NCBI GenBank assembly: GCA_036897445.1
Contig: JAYMTL010000103.1
Location: 1 to 64,000 of the forward strand
Length of the DNA: 64,000 nucleotides
DNA from: Pelargonium tetragonum
Lineage: Eukaryota; Streptophyta; Magnoliopsida; Geraniales; Geraniaceae
Reading direction: 5' to 3'
Made by a program: the position numbers and the translations under genes. Positions 10,131 through 23,960 of the stretch are shown in pieces. Under the pieces are notes generated by a model that ran no database searches, was not told where the DNA came from, and worked only from the letters and a program-made list of their open reading frames with translations. Every line of letters starts with the position of its first letter. Position 1 is the stretch's first letter.

Positions 10131-12171
10131 ATAAGTGCCTGGAAAGAGCTTCGTTCGGGTTTGCTAATAGATGGGCAATTCTAGTTATATTTACCGTAGT
10201 TTTGGATTAATAACTCTTCCTGATGAGAAAAAGTAAAGGGCACCCTCTGCGTAATGCTTCTTTAGCCACGGAAATTCCACCGCTTTTAGATAATAAGATC
10301 AAAAGAAGAAGTACGCGCTGGGATTAGTGTTTTATGGGCCTCGTTCTGTGGAGCATTTCTTTTTTTATTAATAAGGGATGGTCAAGAGCTTCTATATCTA
10401 TATAGGATAGGATTCTACTTCAAAGAGATACAGCAGGGTTGTATAGTGATATAAAACCGGAAATCCCTTCATAGAGTTCCCGTATACTAATACACTACGT
10501 TCTTCAAAAGGAGCTCTTTCGTACTTGTATGTAAATAAAGGATAACTTATATAAAAAGGCCTCCGCTATGCCCCATACTAAGTATTTATCAAAAGCTTCT
10601 AGAAAACCCGGAGTTTCTAGGTCAAATCCTCGGTTTTTTTGGCTAAGAAATATCCTTTAGGTTACGCCAATTTTCTAATTTCAAATTTTGGTTTTAACTT
10701 AATTTATTGAGCTTTTTTGTGTACCTTGAACTAGATATGCCTAGTAAATAGCCATTGCTTTTGATTTAGGGATAAAATTTACAAATAGCTATTAAATAAA
10801 GAGAAACAGATCCCTGTAATCGTTTCACCCTAAGAAAATTTTTTAAGAATCTTACTTAATCACATAAACACTAAGTTTAGAGTTCATAAAAGGTACGCTT
10901 TATTCTAGAAGAGTCTCTTCCGCACGTCTATTAAAGGCTTCTGCTTGAACGATTGTACTAGCGAACCCCCTCAACAAAAGTATTACATTAAAAAAGTTTT
11001 CGTTGTATTTCCATACTCTTAAATTAACTCTAGATAGACCACAAAGTCTGGTAAAAAGTATAACTCCTAAGTCTGACAGGCTTTTTTGTGATACTACGTT
11101 ACAGGACTGGAAATTTCATTAAGCGGCTCCTTCCTTACTTAGTTTTGTAGAGATACTTGAGTAATTCTATTATACGGTAAGGTAATCTAGATAACAGGGA
11201 GAGCTTCTCCCCCTATTTCATGGGTTCGCTTTGACTAGGAATATAAAAAAGAAAGGTAAATCTCTCGTAAGTCCATAATATCAACTAGTGGAACAGCAAA
11301 AAAGTCTGGTCTTCTATAGGGTGGATTCTACATAGAATTTATTTGCTTTGCATTAGGGAGCCTAAGACAGGGTTATATCCAAGCATCCAAAAGCTCACCT
11401 TCTTTTTCTCTGTATTAGTAAGTAGAATTCTTGAGAGCCCACAGTATACGTGGCTGTAGTATAAAGAAAGATTTTAATAGAGCCGCTCTCTTTATTAGTT
11501 TTATTAGTGCAAATTCACCCGAGAGGAACTAGGTTATCTTATATCTCTATAAATCATTGAATACCTAGAAGGGCTTTATTAAAAACTTTTTCGTTATTTG
11601 GTTCTATCTTAATAGACGAGGCAGAACCCCGGTTTCTAATAGGCTTATATTTTTTGTTTGGATTACATTATATCTTATTTAACAAATGCGAGTTCTAACT
11701 ATCTAGGAGCGTTGGCCCCCAATCCTAATAAGATTTTTGTTGTTAGCTTTAGAAGAATCCGAATTTTAATCAATATAGAAAAGATTTGGAGTAAGGATTC
11801 CTTTTTATAATCTTAGTCCATCTTGTAAAAGAGAGGTTTGCTTTGACCACAAGGGAGTACTTCTATTCGCCTTATCCTTGTCTCTAATCCAGCGAAGAAG
11901 TCTATTTCTAGCTAAAGGTTATCAACAAATAAATTAAGATTATATGATCTCTTAGGCGATTTTAAAGCGACCAATCAAAGGTAGAAGAAGTTCTATACAA
12001 AAGCCATCAAAGTTTGATCCGAACACTTAGCAAGATTTTAACCTATAGAATTCGGACAAACACTCATTGTGTAAGTATGTTCTATTTTAGAGAAAAAGGG
12101 GTAACGGCTGGGGTACTACGCTAAAACTTGTTTTAGTGCACGAAAAGGGCCCTATAATTTTTTTGATTGAT

Positions 12172-12190
12172 AAAAAAGGAATCTCTTGTA
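12172..12190 (+). repeat. Short palindromic motif, example
   Basis: An A6 run, then GGAATCTC, then TTGTA. The core is imperfect but the head and tail are clear. Confidence 0.5.
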
Positions 12191-15100
12191 GAGCAACTCC
12201 TGCCTCAAACTTTTAGTTTTAGTATAATATTAGTAAAAAAAGACTTTAGCGAATAGTAGAAAGAAAACTTATTACTTAAACGAGGCTCCTTAATTATATT
12301 CGTATTTGCCTTTTCATATTTATTTTATTCCCATCTCTTATCTTTCTTTCTAGCTCCGGGATTCCCTATTTGCCTTTAGCGCGGAATTAAACAAATTTAG
12401 GCTTCTTACAGACCCCTTTTCCAAGTCCAAAAGGACTACTCGAGTATACTTTTTATTATTACCAAAAGCTGCTCTTTTCCCGTTATCGTAACTCGGTTTA
12501 GTACTATGTTCTTTAGTAAATCCCTATATATTTTTCTTTTATTTAAATACCACTTAACTAAATGAATCAAGGTAACGAAGTTAATGAATCTCCCCTTGAC
12601 TTTAAACTAAAAGTCTCATCCTTTGAGGCTTTTACAATTGCCCTTCTACATAATTTCGAGAAAGATACTTGCAGATCCCTGAAATATGAATAATACTTCA
12701 CTTAGCTAAAAATTGACTTTAATTCCTGTACATAAAACTAGAATTTTAAGGGAGTTTAGAACATACAGAGTAGGGCCTGAAAAAGGACTGCCTTTGGGTT
12801 ATAAAAACCGGGCTCTTGCTCTTTTTTATAGACTATTTCGTAAAACGCATCAAAAACGAAAGAAAAACTTGTGCTTGTTTTACTCTGAATTTCCTACTTC
12901 ATAAAGAATTGAAGACTCCAAGAACTGACTTGCTTGCAAAACACACACCCAGAGTTTAAACTGACATTAAGGAAACCCCTTTTTCAAATTCCTATATACT
13001 CTAATTTGAACTAGATTGGCGAGACACCAGAGACTTTAGTAGCTCCTACCTTTACTTAAGACTTCTTATATCAGTGAAAATACTCCAGCAATACTAAAGG
13101 GCCCTGATTTTGCTTTTTAAGACTCAGAAAATACCGGCCTTAATGGACTCTCCTTATTATTTTCTAATTTCTCTAAATATTTTAGCAAATAGCAAGGCAC
13201 AGTCATTTTTTATTGCATTGCAAGGAAGTATACAAAGGGAGCTTATATAATAAAAAATGAAATGACTAGAATCTCCGGAGGAAGTTTCCTTTTAAAAATT
13301 CTTAAAACTTAATAAAGAAAGACTACTGTGGAAGACAATACAAAAAGAGCGAACCTTCTTTCTATTATTTAAATTCTCCTCGATGTATACAAGTTCCTAA
13401 AAGTTACTAATTTAGGAGACCTAATTAAAGGGATTTTAGGCATATAAGCGTAAGAACAGGGCTTTCTTGGATAAGGTATAAAACTACAACCTATTTTCAA
13501 AAAGAACCCTTCAAAAAGCCTTTTAGTAAATAAACCTCACTTTTTCTTCTGCCCTAAACGAAAATCCCGTAAAAAGAAGGAATACTCTTTTACTCTAAAT
13601 TCAAATAGAGTTTAACTTTCTGAAGCATACAGTACTAAAACTATGAGTAACAGCTAAAACTGTACTTATTTTGTCTAAACTAAAAAGGACATACCAACGA
13701 ACAGTCTTAGGGATCTGGAAGAAGAGTTCCAGTGTGAGCATTCAAGAAAAAAAATGAGTAGGAATAATTCTTAAGCTTTTATCTCTTTTGTATTTTTTTT
13801 TTCAAAAACTAACATTAGGGTTATGGATTGGAATATTTAAACCTAATAGAAAGAGAGGGCTTTCCTAAAAACTTACTACGTTCTCCTAAAAGTCTTTCTT
13901 AGCCATAGGTGTATATCCCTACTAAGCGGACTTTCAAAAGGGAATATAAGGTAGCTCTTGCTCAATTTGCACCGCTTCCTTTTCAGTAAAATAAAAAGAA
14001 AGAATTATCTTTAGTATTCCCCTTTGTGAACCTTTATTCAAACCAGAACAAAAAAATTTGAGTTTCTTTGATAGGGGTTAAAAATTTCTTTTTTTCTTAC
14101 CGGGATCTTCTTTATTTTACTTTGTAAATGTTTCTACTCTCCAATATTAATGTTAATGAATACAAAAGAATGATAATTTTAAGTAAAGTCAAGACAAAGA
14201 CTACGCATTTCAAGCTCAAAAACGCCTTTATATATCTGCCCTAAGGTATCCTTTTCATAACAAACTCAAAAGGAGGGCCCTGTATAAAGAGTTTCTTTCT
14301 ACTCCCTTTTGTAGTTTCGTACTTTTAGTATTCTAGATTTTTTATATTATATAATAGAATTCCCCGGATCCTCCAATATTCCACTGCCTTTTAGATATTT
14401 ATATAGGCCGTGAAACTGGGTATAGTAAAAACCCTAACTTAATATAGAAAGCATTTACTTTTCCTACCCTTTTATTCTTGTACGGAAATTCCGAGGCATC
14501 CCCTTGCTTTTTAGGCTCTTCTTTTCAAGCACTTGTACTACAAAACTCCCGGGTTCCTCTATTATAACGTATAAAGAGTCTTCTGAAGGTAAAAAAAACC
14601 TCCTAGCTTTAGGGACTGAGGTTTCTTTTGTAGTTTAAGCTAGTACATTTTCTTGTCCTTTTGGCGTATCAGTAAAGAATTTTACAGGGATATCGAGATA
14701 CATAAGGGTTCCCTACTTTTAGATAGAATTCGTAGAAATCGGTTTATATCTCCCGTGTAAAGGGTTCTGCAAGATTCAAAATCAAAAAAGAGTATTATGG
14801 GATTCTTTTTGATTTGTAGATTGACTTTGAAACAAACCAGGAATTCCTTTACTTTTAAGCGCCTTTACTCGGTATTGGCTATTTGTATTTTTCAGTCTTA
14901 CCGTAGTAAAAGCAAAAACTACAACGTAAAAAACTTAATAAGTGTTAGTGGTTCAAATTGCGTAAACTAGGCGCCGTTTTCCTATGTAGGATTGTCTTTT
15001 TCTTTTTCCCGCCAAGCTCTTGTATTCACCTTACCCTTACATAGTTACGGAGACCTCACCGAGGGGTATGAGTATAACTTTTGTCGGCGCTTTTCCTTGT

Positions 15101-16178
15101 TTTTCCGGTTACTGAATTTCATTCGTATTGGGCCCCTGTTCTAGGCGAGCTTCCCTCTTTTAGGATCTCTAGAAGTTGGAGAGGGGGTAACACAACGGAA
15201 GTGATCAAAGGTTTGGTTCCAATGTGTAATTAGTCAAAACTATTCTATCCTTATGAAATGTTAGAAATTCGGGGAAAGATAGAATCTATATCTGCAGCGG
15301 TGCTCTTTGTCATTTAGATGTTTAACGGGAATTTGTTAGGTTTTATAGAAGAATTGCCTTATATATTTATAAAGTAAACTTCTTCTAAGCTTTACACTGT
15401 GGATTTATTCGAAGAAGCAGGATACTTTAGGGCTTTTTTTAATATAAAAGAGCAAGATGCGATCCTTTCTCCTGCTGTTATGCCCTAGCAAAAGTACGCT
15501 ATTCTGTGAGTTTTCTAAAAGTAGTTGGAGAGGCTTTATTAACTTTTAAGGGAGCTTCTTATTAAGTATCCCCGGCTCTAATACTAAATTTAGTAGGGAC
15601 TTTTAGTTAAAAGCCGCAAAATCCTCTTTTAGTTTCCACGTTATACTTATGGACTATATAGAACAAAAGGTCTAGGGAGCCCCCCTATATTAGTCGGGTA
15701 AGTGTGAGCCCAATAAAATCTAACTTTTCCGCGCACCTCTTTTTCTTTTTTTTATAAAGACAAGGATTACGTATGGTACGAAGCCTGGTCATAATCGAGG
15801 AATAACTAAAAATCTTTTTATTAGCAGGTTTCGCTCAGTAAGGGAAATAGAAAGCTTGCTACGTTAGGGTGTTAGGATTCAGAAATTTTATACGCTTATT
15901 AAAAAAAGTGCCTGATACTTTGTTTATTTATGTCTACTTATATTCCTTTATTCTTTTCCCTTTGAGAACCTTCCGGCAATGGCCTTCAAGGAAAACCCCT
16001 GTAAATTCTTATTCCCCGAGGGAAGAACATGAAAAGCTTCAAGTATTAATTAAAAAAAGTAGGTCCTATCCCTGTAAAGAGAATTCTAAACCAAAGAGTA
16101 GGAAATTTTCTGTAAAAACCTGAGTCTGTTACTATCGTACTTATAACTAGAACTCTTTTACTGATTATCGAGGTCAAG

Positions 16179-16190
16179 AAAGGGCCCTTT
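16179..16190. repeat. Short palindromic motif, perfect example
   Basis: AAAGGGCCCTTT is a 12-bp perfect palindrome. Comparable perfect cores are AGGGCCCT at 12146-12153, GGGTACCC at 9255-9262 and AGGAATTCCT at 52418-52427. Confidence 0.6.
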
Positions 16191-16681
16191 TTACTGGAAC
16201 TCATTCTGGAAGAGTTTTGAGCTCGCATACTTGGCAATAACCGGGTCTCTCTGTACCAACCCTATAAACTTTTGAGGTTACTAAATTAAGCCTTTACCTT
16301 AAAGTCAGTTTAAAATAAGTTGTAATATCAATCAGTTACTTTTATTATCTTTCCTCGGCTAAGGAGATTTCTGCCTATAAATTGGATATCTTTTGTATTT
16401 TGTAAAACGTACTTCCCCAAGAATTTCTTTACAGTTATTATAAAAATCAAGGATCTCCGTCAATAGAAATTTTTTGGTTTCATCTTCTGGAGATATTGGC
16501 AGTAGTGTACCCTAAACTTGACTTTCTGGGAAACCCCAGGCCGTGCACTCTGAGGAATAAAAATAGGGCTATCGGTATAAATTAGGTAGAGGCGTCTTCT
16601 GCAACCAGTTTTCTATTTTAAATAAACAAGAATTTTCTGTCTTCCTTTACCAACAAATTTTTGTAGAATCCAGGTTAGACC

Positions 16682-16701
16682 CTTAATATATATATATTAA
16701 G
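16682..16701. repeat. Perfect 20-bp AT palindrome
   Basis: CTTAATATAT followed by its exact reverse complement. It could extrude a hairpin. It is a simple-sequence palindrome with no adjacent gene. Confidence 0.9.
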
Positions 16702-17520
16702 TTAAGTATGAGAGGCACTGCTGTAAAAGATAGGGCTATAAGAGGCTCTTAATCAGGGCAAACTTGGTATTAAGAATCTAGGATTTTGCAGGTAAAGCGA
16801 GTCACTCAGGCCTAACTTAACCTAGTTGGGAGTTTCCCCTTTCAGTCTTTTGCAAGCACGTGTTAGCGGGGGTTTATCCGGAATCGGGTCATTTTCTTTA
16901 CTTTAGAAACTAATGTATTTTAATGTATAATATAATAAAGAATCAAAGTAACTTGTTTTCCAGTAAGAGTAAGGGCATAGGCAGCATAAGACTCAGTAAA
17001 AGGGGATTTCTTTCTAACCCAAAAGGTTCTCCTGTTCTACTAGCTACAAACTCTGGTAAGATTCTTATATTCTTGCCTATAAGTCTACATCTCTAACCGG
17101 GAACCCTGTGCTTTTGGTACAAACGCTTATAAAGCTGGGAGCTAATTACAGAGATACGCAGGGTCCCTTTAAATACAGACTATACTTAAACTTAACAAGG
17201 GCAACAGCTTCCCAGATACGGAACAAAAGCGGGGACTCAATAAAAAAGTCTACTAATAAATTACAAGAATACTCCTAACCTAAAAGTATAGGCCCTTAAT
17301 TTTATATTAAACGCAAAAAGCGACTCTTCTAGCAGAAAAACCACTTAGGTTGCTGAACGATCAAAAGAAAGGATAAAATCCTTGAGAGTTCTTCATTCAA
17401 GTACGCTTTTTAGGTTAATGGGATGTGGAAGTACTGTAGATAGGGGTTTTCTACCAAGTGAATTTCTTACTCTTTTTGGATTGGGAAGATTAAAATAGAG
17501 CGAAGTAAAGTGATTTTTTT

Positions 17521-17615
17521 GTAGGAGTACTGGATTTGAACTGTGAATGTATTTTAGCAATTATATTGCGGTTTACTTTTTACAAGAATCTCACAAATGT
17601 CGCAGGCTCTCCTAC
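17521..17615 (-). pseudogene. tRNA-like element of class II length (Ser/Leu/Tyr type)
   Basis: The ends of this 95-nt segment pair perfectly over 7 bp (GTAGGAG with CTCCTAC), like an acceptor stem. On the minus strand a T loop TTCAAAT (17534-17540) sits just inside the 3' end, and the 5' part AGCCTGCGACATTTGTGAG resembles a class II D arm. The length fits Ser, Leu or Tyr tRNAs. A possible anticodon loop ATTGCTAAA would read GCT (Ser), but another candidate, CTTGTAAAA, would read GTA (Tyr). T-stem pairing is weak and neither anticodon arm closes well. A decayed class II tRNA is the best reading; chance is not excluded. Confidence 0.4.
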
Positions 17616-18180
17616 TAGCTATATAAAAGAGGTACAAAAAGGCTTTCTTCTATTTAAGTAATTTTAAGTTAGCTCGGCATTTTGACCCCAATTTATAGGA
17701 ACTTACTCAATACAAATAAACTCTAATTCGGCAGTTAAAGGATTTCCCCGATTTTTTGCAAAATAACTTAAGTACAAGACCTCCCTTATCGCGTAACTAA
17801 GTTAAAAAGACAATTAAGACCACTACTAAAGCGGAGTTTTTCCAAATTTCTTATTAGGACACTTTTATAGTTATATCCGGGAAACAAGTCAAATAGAGAG
17901 CTTAAGTGCCGCAACCTCCACGGATAAGTTTATAAATTCAATTCTCGAGTCTTAAAAGGGAATAACCTCCTATTAACTTACTTATTAGGCGGGCCTACTC
18001 TTGTAAAAGAAAATCGACAGAAAATTATCCCTTAAATTTTTCTTGTCCAGTTAATTTCGATTTGAGGTGAGACCGGGTTTCATAAGGTATTTTAAGGGAT
18101 AACGTTGATTTCCTAACACTAGGGTAAAATATGTTTTCCTTTAACTTTTAATAAGTATTGAGAATCCCTTTATGGTAAAT

Positions 18181-18218
18181 TTTGTAGATTCTAATAAAAT
18201 TTGTAGATTCTAATAAAA
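18181..18218 (+). repeat. Tandem duplication, 19-bp unit x2
   Basis: TTTGTAGATTCTAATAAAA occurs at 18181-18199 and again at 18200-18218 without a mismatch. No gene surrounds it. It is a recent slippage product. Confidence 0.95.
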
Positions 18219-20684
18219 CAAGTAACAAGGGATCTTTTTTATTTCGTTGTATTATTTTTTTTATTCCTGAAAAGTTCCTTTTTTAGACCGAGGATTCCAG
18301 GGCCTATCACATTGCTTATAGCTAAGGTCAGGACTGTTGATATAGAGTCCTTAATTCGAGAATATCCTGAATAGGCAACGTCTTCTATAAGGAAAGGGGC
18401 TTAACCCAGGAGCACCAGCTTTAAAAAGTACTTTGCTTTGTCGAGCTTAATTCTGATTAAAATAGTAAGTTATATAGAGTGCCCCACTCCTAACGCTCTA
18501 GTCCACCACCTTCCTGCTTTCCGGGGGATTCGAAAAATGAAGAGTTAAAAAAGTCTTTATCTAGGTGATTTTAAGACCCTGTTTTGCACAGCTAGAGCTC
18601 GGAGACAACTCCCTTTTTTCTTTTTCGAGTTAACCTCTATAGGAAATACTCAAGTATCCCTAGTTAGTAAGCTAAACCTGTTTTGGGTTTGGGGTAGAGG
18701 GTGTCATCAAGCTTTGGTTGTATAGGCTTCTAAAAGTCGAGAAAAGTCTTGACTTTTTTCTACAAGGTTGTGCGGGTAGTATATAACCGGGATGAATTGT
18801 GAATCGAGAATTAGCCGGATCTTGACCCTGAGTGAGAGGTGACAAAAAGGGGTGTCATTATCTCATATTAGAGCAAACCTTGAAAAGAATCCCTGTTTTA
18901 AATCAAGAGGGCGGTATGACAGTGCTCTAAACACTCCCCTTATCATAAAGTGTACTTGCTGAGAGTATAAGAACATACTAATCCCGAACACAGGTTTCTT
19001 GTCGTAGATAGCGGGAGTCTTTACCTGATGCTGAATCCAACTGGCGGATACTTTAGTGCGGAACTCTCCGGGGGTTCCGTAAATAAGTTGCTTATAGATT
19101 TTTAAGTATTTTATATTCTTTACTTATCAGAGTAGTTATAACTACGTTGTCCCGCTATTGCCTGAATCTAAAATCCTGTTTATGAGTTTTAGGTATATTC
19201 CTTTTCCGGGATTATAACCCTCGTTGACTTGAGCGGGCCTGCTTATGTCTTAAGAGCTGTCTATCGCAAAAACTCCTCTGTTGTATCCTTGTAGCTACTC
19301 TAAATCTTAACGAATAAATCTGGGCTTCATTTTATGAAAGCCTATGTTGTTATATAATGAAATTCTTGCGCTTTTCCCCACGGCCCTACTTTTTTTACTA
19401 GCCCAAAATGCAAATAGGAGTAGGGTTCCTTATAACCAGAATTTTTTATAAAATAAAGTACTTTACACTTCTTTAGTTTAGCAGTGGCAATAACCGGATA
19501 CCTTTATTTAATTTAATAGGTATTTAGTTTGATTTTATTTTATAGGGTACCTATTCTAGACTATTCTTGGGGCTCCCTAGCTAAAGTTTCAAGGCGTTCC
19601 AGATAAGGATTTGGGGCTCTATAGCAGGAAGTTATTTTACTTACTCTTTACCGAGAAAAAGGGAGAGTTTAAAGACTAAGGGGGTTACCCTTTATTATAA
19701 ACAGAGTCTTTTGTCGTTTATAAGGTCCTAAGATAGAAACCTTTGCTATGCCGAAACCGGAATATAAATTGGGAAGAATTGCTTTAGTTTAGCGTTGTTC
19801 AAGTCCCACTGTCAAGACGTCACCCCTTTATACAAGCCGTAGAAAGTAATAGCGCATAATTCTTAATTGAAAAAGGGAGCTCTTGCAGGTGTCCAAATTT
19901 TTACTATGCAATAGAAGCCTCTTTCCGATAGGTCACTACAGTCTACAATTATATATTAAGGAAAAGTCTAATTCTTTAAAAAAGGGAAAGAAAAACTCTT
20001 AAAGAAGAACGCTTGGGGTTGGATAAGGAAACCCTTGTTGTACGGATTACAAAAACAGGAATTTTTAGTATAAAATTTATTCCAATAAATAACAAAGACT
20101 TAAAATTAGCACTGCGGATTCTCGTCTCCTATTTTTTTTAGGCTTCGGATTTGACAAAAAGGGCGCCGCTTTAGTTAAGGGCAGAAACAGAAGATTTTAG
20201 GAACTTTCTTTCTTTTAAACTCCTTATTTATTCCATTTTTAGGGGCTCGTAATTACCTATGCTTTTAACAATTCCTTTCTAAGTCTTGTTCCCTACTGGG
20301 CGGGGAGTAATAAGGAACTACTTGCTATACTCTTCTCTATTTCTAAACCTATCTCAGTATTGGGGCTATACCTGCCTTAAGAGGGTCCTATCCATTTATA
20401 ACAGAATCTGTAAAGTCCGTGCAACAAAAGCTGTAATGTATTTCATTGTTTTGAACAGGAGCTCTTATAGTCAGTATAACTACATATATCTTTCTATTTT
20501 ATTCCCTAAAAAGGATTTACAAGGATAAAAATTTTGGTTTAACTGCCATACCTACCCATCACAAAACAATAAAAAGGAATTCCACTAGGGGTAACCATAT
20601 CCGTAATTAGAATTTTAGACTATCCTAGTATTTTTCGAGATCTGTAAATATATGTATTATCTGGAAACCGTCAAGTTCTTATAA

Positions 20685-20702
20685 GTACAAGGACTCCCTT
20701 TT
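20685..20702 (-). repeat. Short palindromic motif, inverted orientation
   Basis: On the plus strand it reads TACAAGGACTCCCTTTT, so on the minus strand it is AAAAGGGAGTCCTTGTA, fitting the consensus exactly. This shows that the motif occurs in both orientations. Confidence 0.6.
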
Positions 20703-23094
20703 AAGTTTTAAGAATTTTTAGGGTTTTTGTCGTTGAGGGGCCCTGTTACGAGAAAAAAGGTGTAAAAGTTATAACAAAGAAAAGTCAACCTTTTTAGGGA
20801 GTAGAGTAGGTGCCCCGGTATAACTCTCAATACAAATGAATGGCTCTAAGTTCAACTCTATTCAAGTACAAAATTCGTAACTTTTTTTGGTCAGCTATTT
20901 TTCTGATTCAGTTTTAGTGGATGGCTAACACCTCGCTTTTGATTTGAAAAAGGGGATCTCTATTTTTATAGGTAGACTCTAATTGGGGATTTGCAGTTGG
21001 AATAAATAAGTGAGGCTTTGACTCATCAGTACTTTAGGGTCTTATTAATTCACATTAGTACGGAAATTCTTATAGGCATGCATTATATACCTCGCGAAAG
21101 AGGAGTGCACTTTAGGTCTAAACATACTTGGCAACAAATCATTACCAAAGTTTCTTAGTTGTATTAAAAGTTTTTTATCCTCTTTTATTATATAATAAAA
21201 ATAGAGCTGTTTCCAGAACCCTGTAAGTTATAAAAAGTTGAGTGGTACCTCGTCGGGCTGACTAAGTCATGGACAAATTAACCCCAAATTGGTCCTAATT
21301 AGACAATCATGGGCTTTTACAAAAAAAAAGGCTCTCTTTAGTCTTCATAGCGGGAGCATATACTTGGTAAAGCTCCGTGTTATAGGTACAAATTCTAAAG
21401 TTTTACAGTATCAGAGCCCTACTAACTTCCAATCAATTCATAGTGATAATATTACTGAATCTGGTACTCTAGCTTAGAAGTAACTAAGTTTCCCGCGGGG
21501 CCTTTAACGTCAGCACTGCCTATTAAGTTGAGGAGTTACCCCTTTTATTTATACTAGATACTAGGAAGAAGCTCCTAGGATAAGAATCTCTACAGAATTC
21601 CTTAGAGTACCAAAGTTTTTTTCTACTAAAGTATGAAGAGAATTTAGAGCCCCCTATTACATGAGTTAAAGACTCCTGATAGCTAGGGATTGCCAAAAGT
21701 AACTTTACCCAATTAATTGCCAAAAAAAGACCTTAAAACTAAACCTTGCTTATGTTTTTCCGTATACGAGACCAGGCAAATAGAATAATATTCTCTACCT
21801 GAAGTACTTGACTTTATAACTTTTAACTACGAAAAAGCATCTCGATAGCTTACCTCTTTTACTTATCTCTTACTTTTTTATAATTCTTGATAACTAGCAA
21901 AAACTAGAGTTAAACCCTATTATACTTCCCTCTTTGTACTTTGATTTCCCTTGAAGGTAAAGGACTTAGAAAACCTTACCCAGGACTTTATCCGTACAAC
22001 ATTAAGGAGCACCCAAGCCTCGTACCAAGATATAATAAATAGGGAATCTCTAAGCCGAAAAGAATCTATACATAATTCGGAAGATAAAATTGACTACGAA
22101 ATATACTCTAAATTTTGATAAAGAGTAAAGCTCAACTTTCTAGAAGGCATGCATCCTCTTAAGAGTCTAAGTCAAGGTAGACATTAGATATAAAATTCCA
22201 GGCATAGGACTCCTACTAGAATAAGGAGATAAGTCGCGGGGTGAGGGGTAACTCAAGACTTTTTAGTAGTGTATACCCGGTTGAACTTGATATACTATAT
22301 GGGGCTCCCTTTTTTTATTTAATAAAAAGGATTGTTCCGCTTTAGAAGCATCTGTAATTTGGAGTTTAGCCGATTTAGTTCTAATTGTAGAGTTCCTTGA
22401 GCGATACTACTTCCACAGGGCTTTTAGCTCTAGTATTTCCCCTTTTTGTCTTGGTTGACCTAGTCCTTCTGTTACACAAGTTCAGGTTTGTTTATATTTA
22501 TTGTACACTTTAGGAGATCCCGGACTTCCCTATTCATTAAACGAAACTACAACTTTTGTATCTAGGACCCTCTACCAGTATTCTATATTTTTTAAACTCT
22601 GGTAAGTAGGAAGCCCCCTAATTATAAGTTATAGGAGTTCGCTTTATCAAGGGATTCCTTTCCAATCCCAGGTAGAGAAATTTTTATGGTGTCTTTTAAA
22701 CAAATTTAGGCACAAGTACCATTTAAAGGGACTGAATGCAGCATCCACCTGACAAAATAAAAGCGGAATTTTTTGGAACTTTATGGTTATAGTTATGCCT
22801 TATTTTTATTTAAGAGGGGAATATCACACTGGAATAAATATTATTTTGAATAGTAAGCAAACAGACTGAAAGTCCACAAGGACTCCTACAACAAAAACGA
22901 ACCTAACCGAATTGGAATTCCTTATACATAAAAAGCTTCTAGGATAGTAAGATTTTTATCCCCTATAATTTAGAGAGGAAAGATCTTGAGGGCTCGCTTG
23001 TAAATCCTATAACATTCTCTTTTGCGCCCTATTTATATTCTAAAAAATGCGTATGCTTACTAGTAAAGTAATACAAGTAGGGACAGATCTTGGG

Positions 23095-23165
23095 TCTCAA
23101 GTAACCAACCGGAGCACCGCGGGGGAATCCGCAATTTCATATGAGTGGCGATGGCTCACGTAAAA
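23095..23165 (+). other. GC-rich island with GNRA-type hairpin
   Basis: In otherwise AT-rich DNA this short island contains GCGGG-GGAA-TCCGC (23119-23132), a 5-bp stem with one G-T pair closing a GGAA tetraloop, followed by TGAG...CTCA (23142-23157), which can form a second small stem. Such elements occur in structured RNAs (introns, rRNA), but neither a known intron domain V nor an rRNA helix could be matched. Function unknown. Confidence 0.3.
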
Positions 23166-23960
23166 GGCTTTTCAGGGATATTAATAAGGCATTGCGTGTT
23201 CTATTTTCCATTAAGAATAAACTAGTAATAGTACAATTTTAGGTAATTGCGATACTGCCGAATTAAAAATGAAACTAAAAACGAAAGGAAAAAGCCCTTT
23301 TATATTACATTTTACACTCCTTTTGTGGATTTATAAAAGCTTCAAAGGAAGATTCGGAAATTCTTGCTATATTAAAGAAAGACTTAGGAATAGACTTGCG
23401 AACTTATCAACACGTGTGAGACACCTTAGACAAAAACCCCCTCATGATTTAGGGCAGAAACCCTATCCTCTTACTTAAAGCCTGTCACAGCTGAGATATG
23501 GAATAGGCCAAGTTTCCCAGTTTAGATACCAGGATCCTGTTCCTAGTTTTTATTTGTACTACAAAAAGAGAGTTAAACTTTTTAATCATTCTTTGTCCTA
23601 CTAGATCTGGATTAAACCAAGCAATGCCGAAGTATACACAAATTCTTTCATTTATCGATAGTGTATCGGCCTAGTAATTGTCATTTTTTCTTAGGATTGC
23701 CGATATTTCCTATGTTTATCTTGAATTCCTTATCTTCTTAACTTTGCTTTCTAAAAGAGTTCCTTAAGCTACTCTACAGACTAATAAAAACAACTTGTGT
23801 AATAGGATTTTTAAGGTTTTTCTTTCTATTCCTAAGTCCTAAGAGAGAAATAAAGTCTCAAATAAAGAAAGAGAGTTAGTACACGATTATAAATAAGTTA
23901 AGTCAAGAAACAGAGAAGAATAAGAAATAGGTACATAAAACCGGAAAGTAAGTCAAATTT

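Larger units (their letters stand above)
10131..17520. other. Gene-free interval
   Basis: Nothing gene-like was found. Frames of 63-84 codons at 12713-12904 and 15869-16123 show no recognisable domain. It contains saturating short palindromic motifs and the AT palindrome at 16682-16701. Confidence 0.55.
17616..23094. other. Gene-free interval
   Basis: The 80-codon frame at 20286-20528 and smaller frames near 21.3-21.7 kb are unrecognised. The interval holds the 19-bp tandem duplication and dense palindromic motifs. Confidence 0.55.

Noticed and set aside
23095-23135. GCGGGGGAATCCGC hairpin as a domain V tip
   Set aside because: The terminal helix fits, but the lower stem strands are not complementary.
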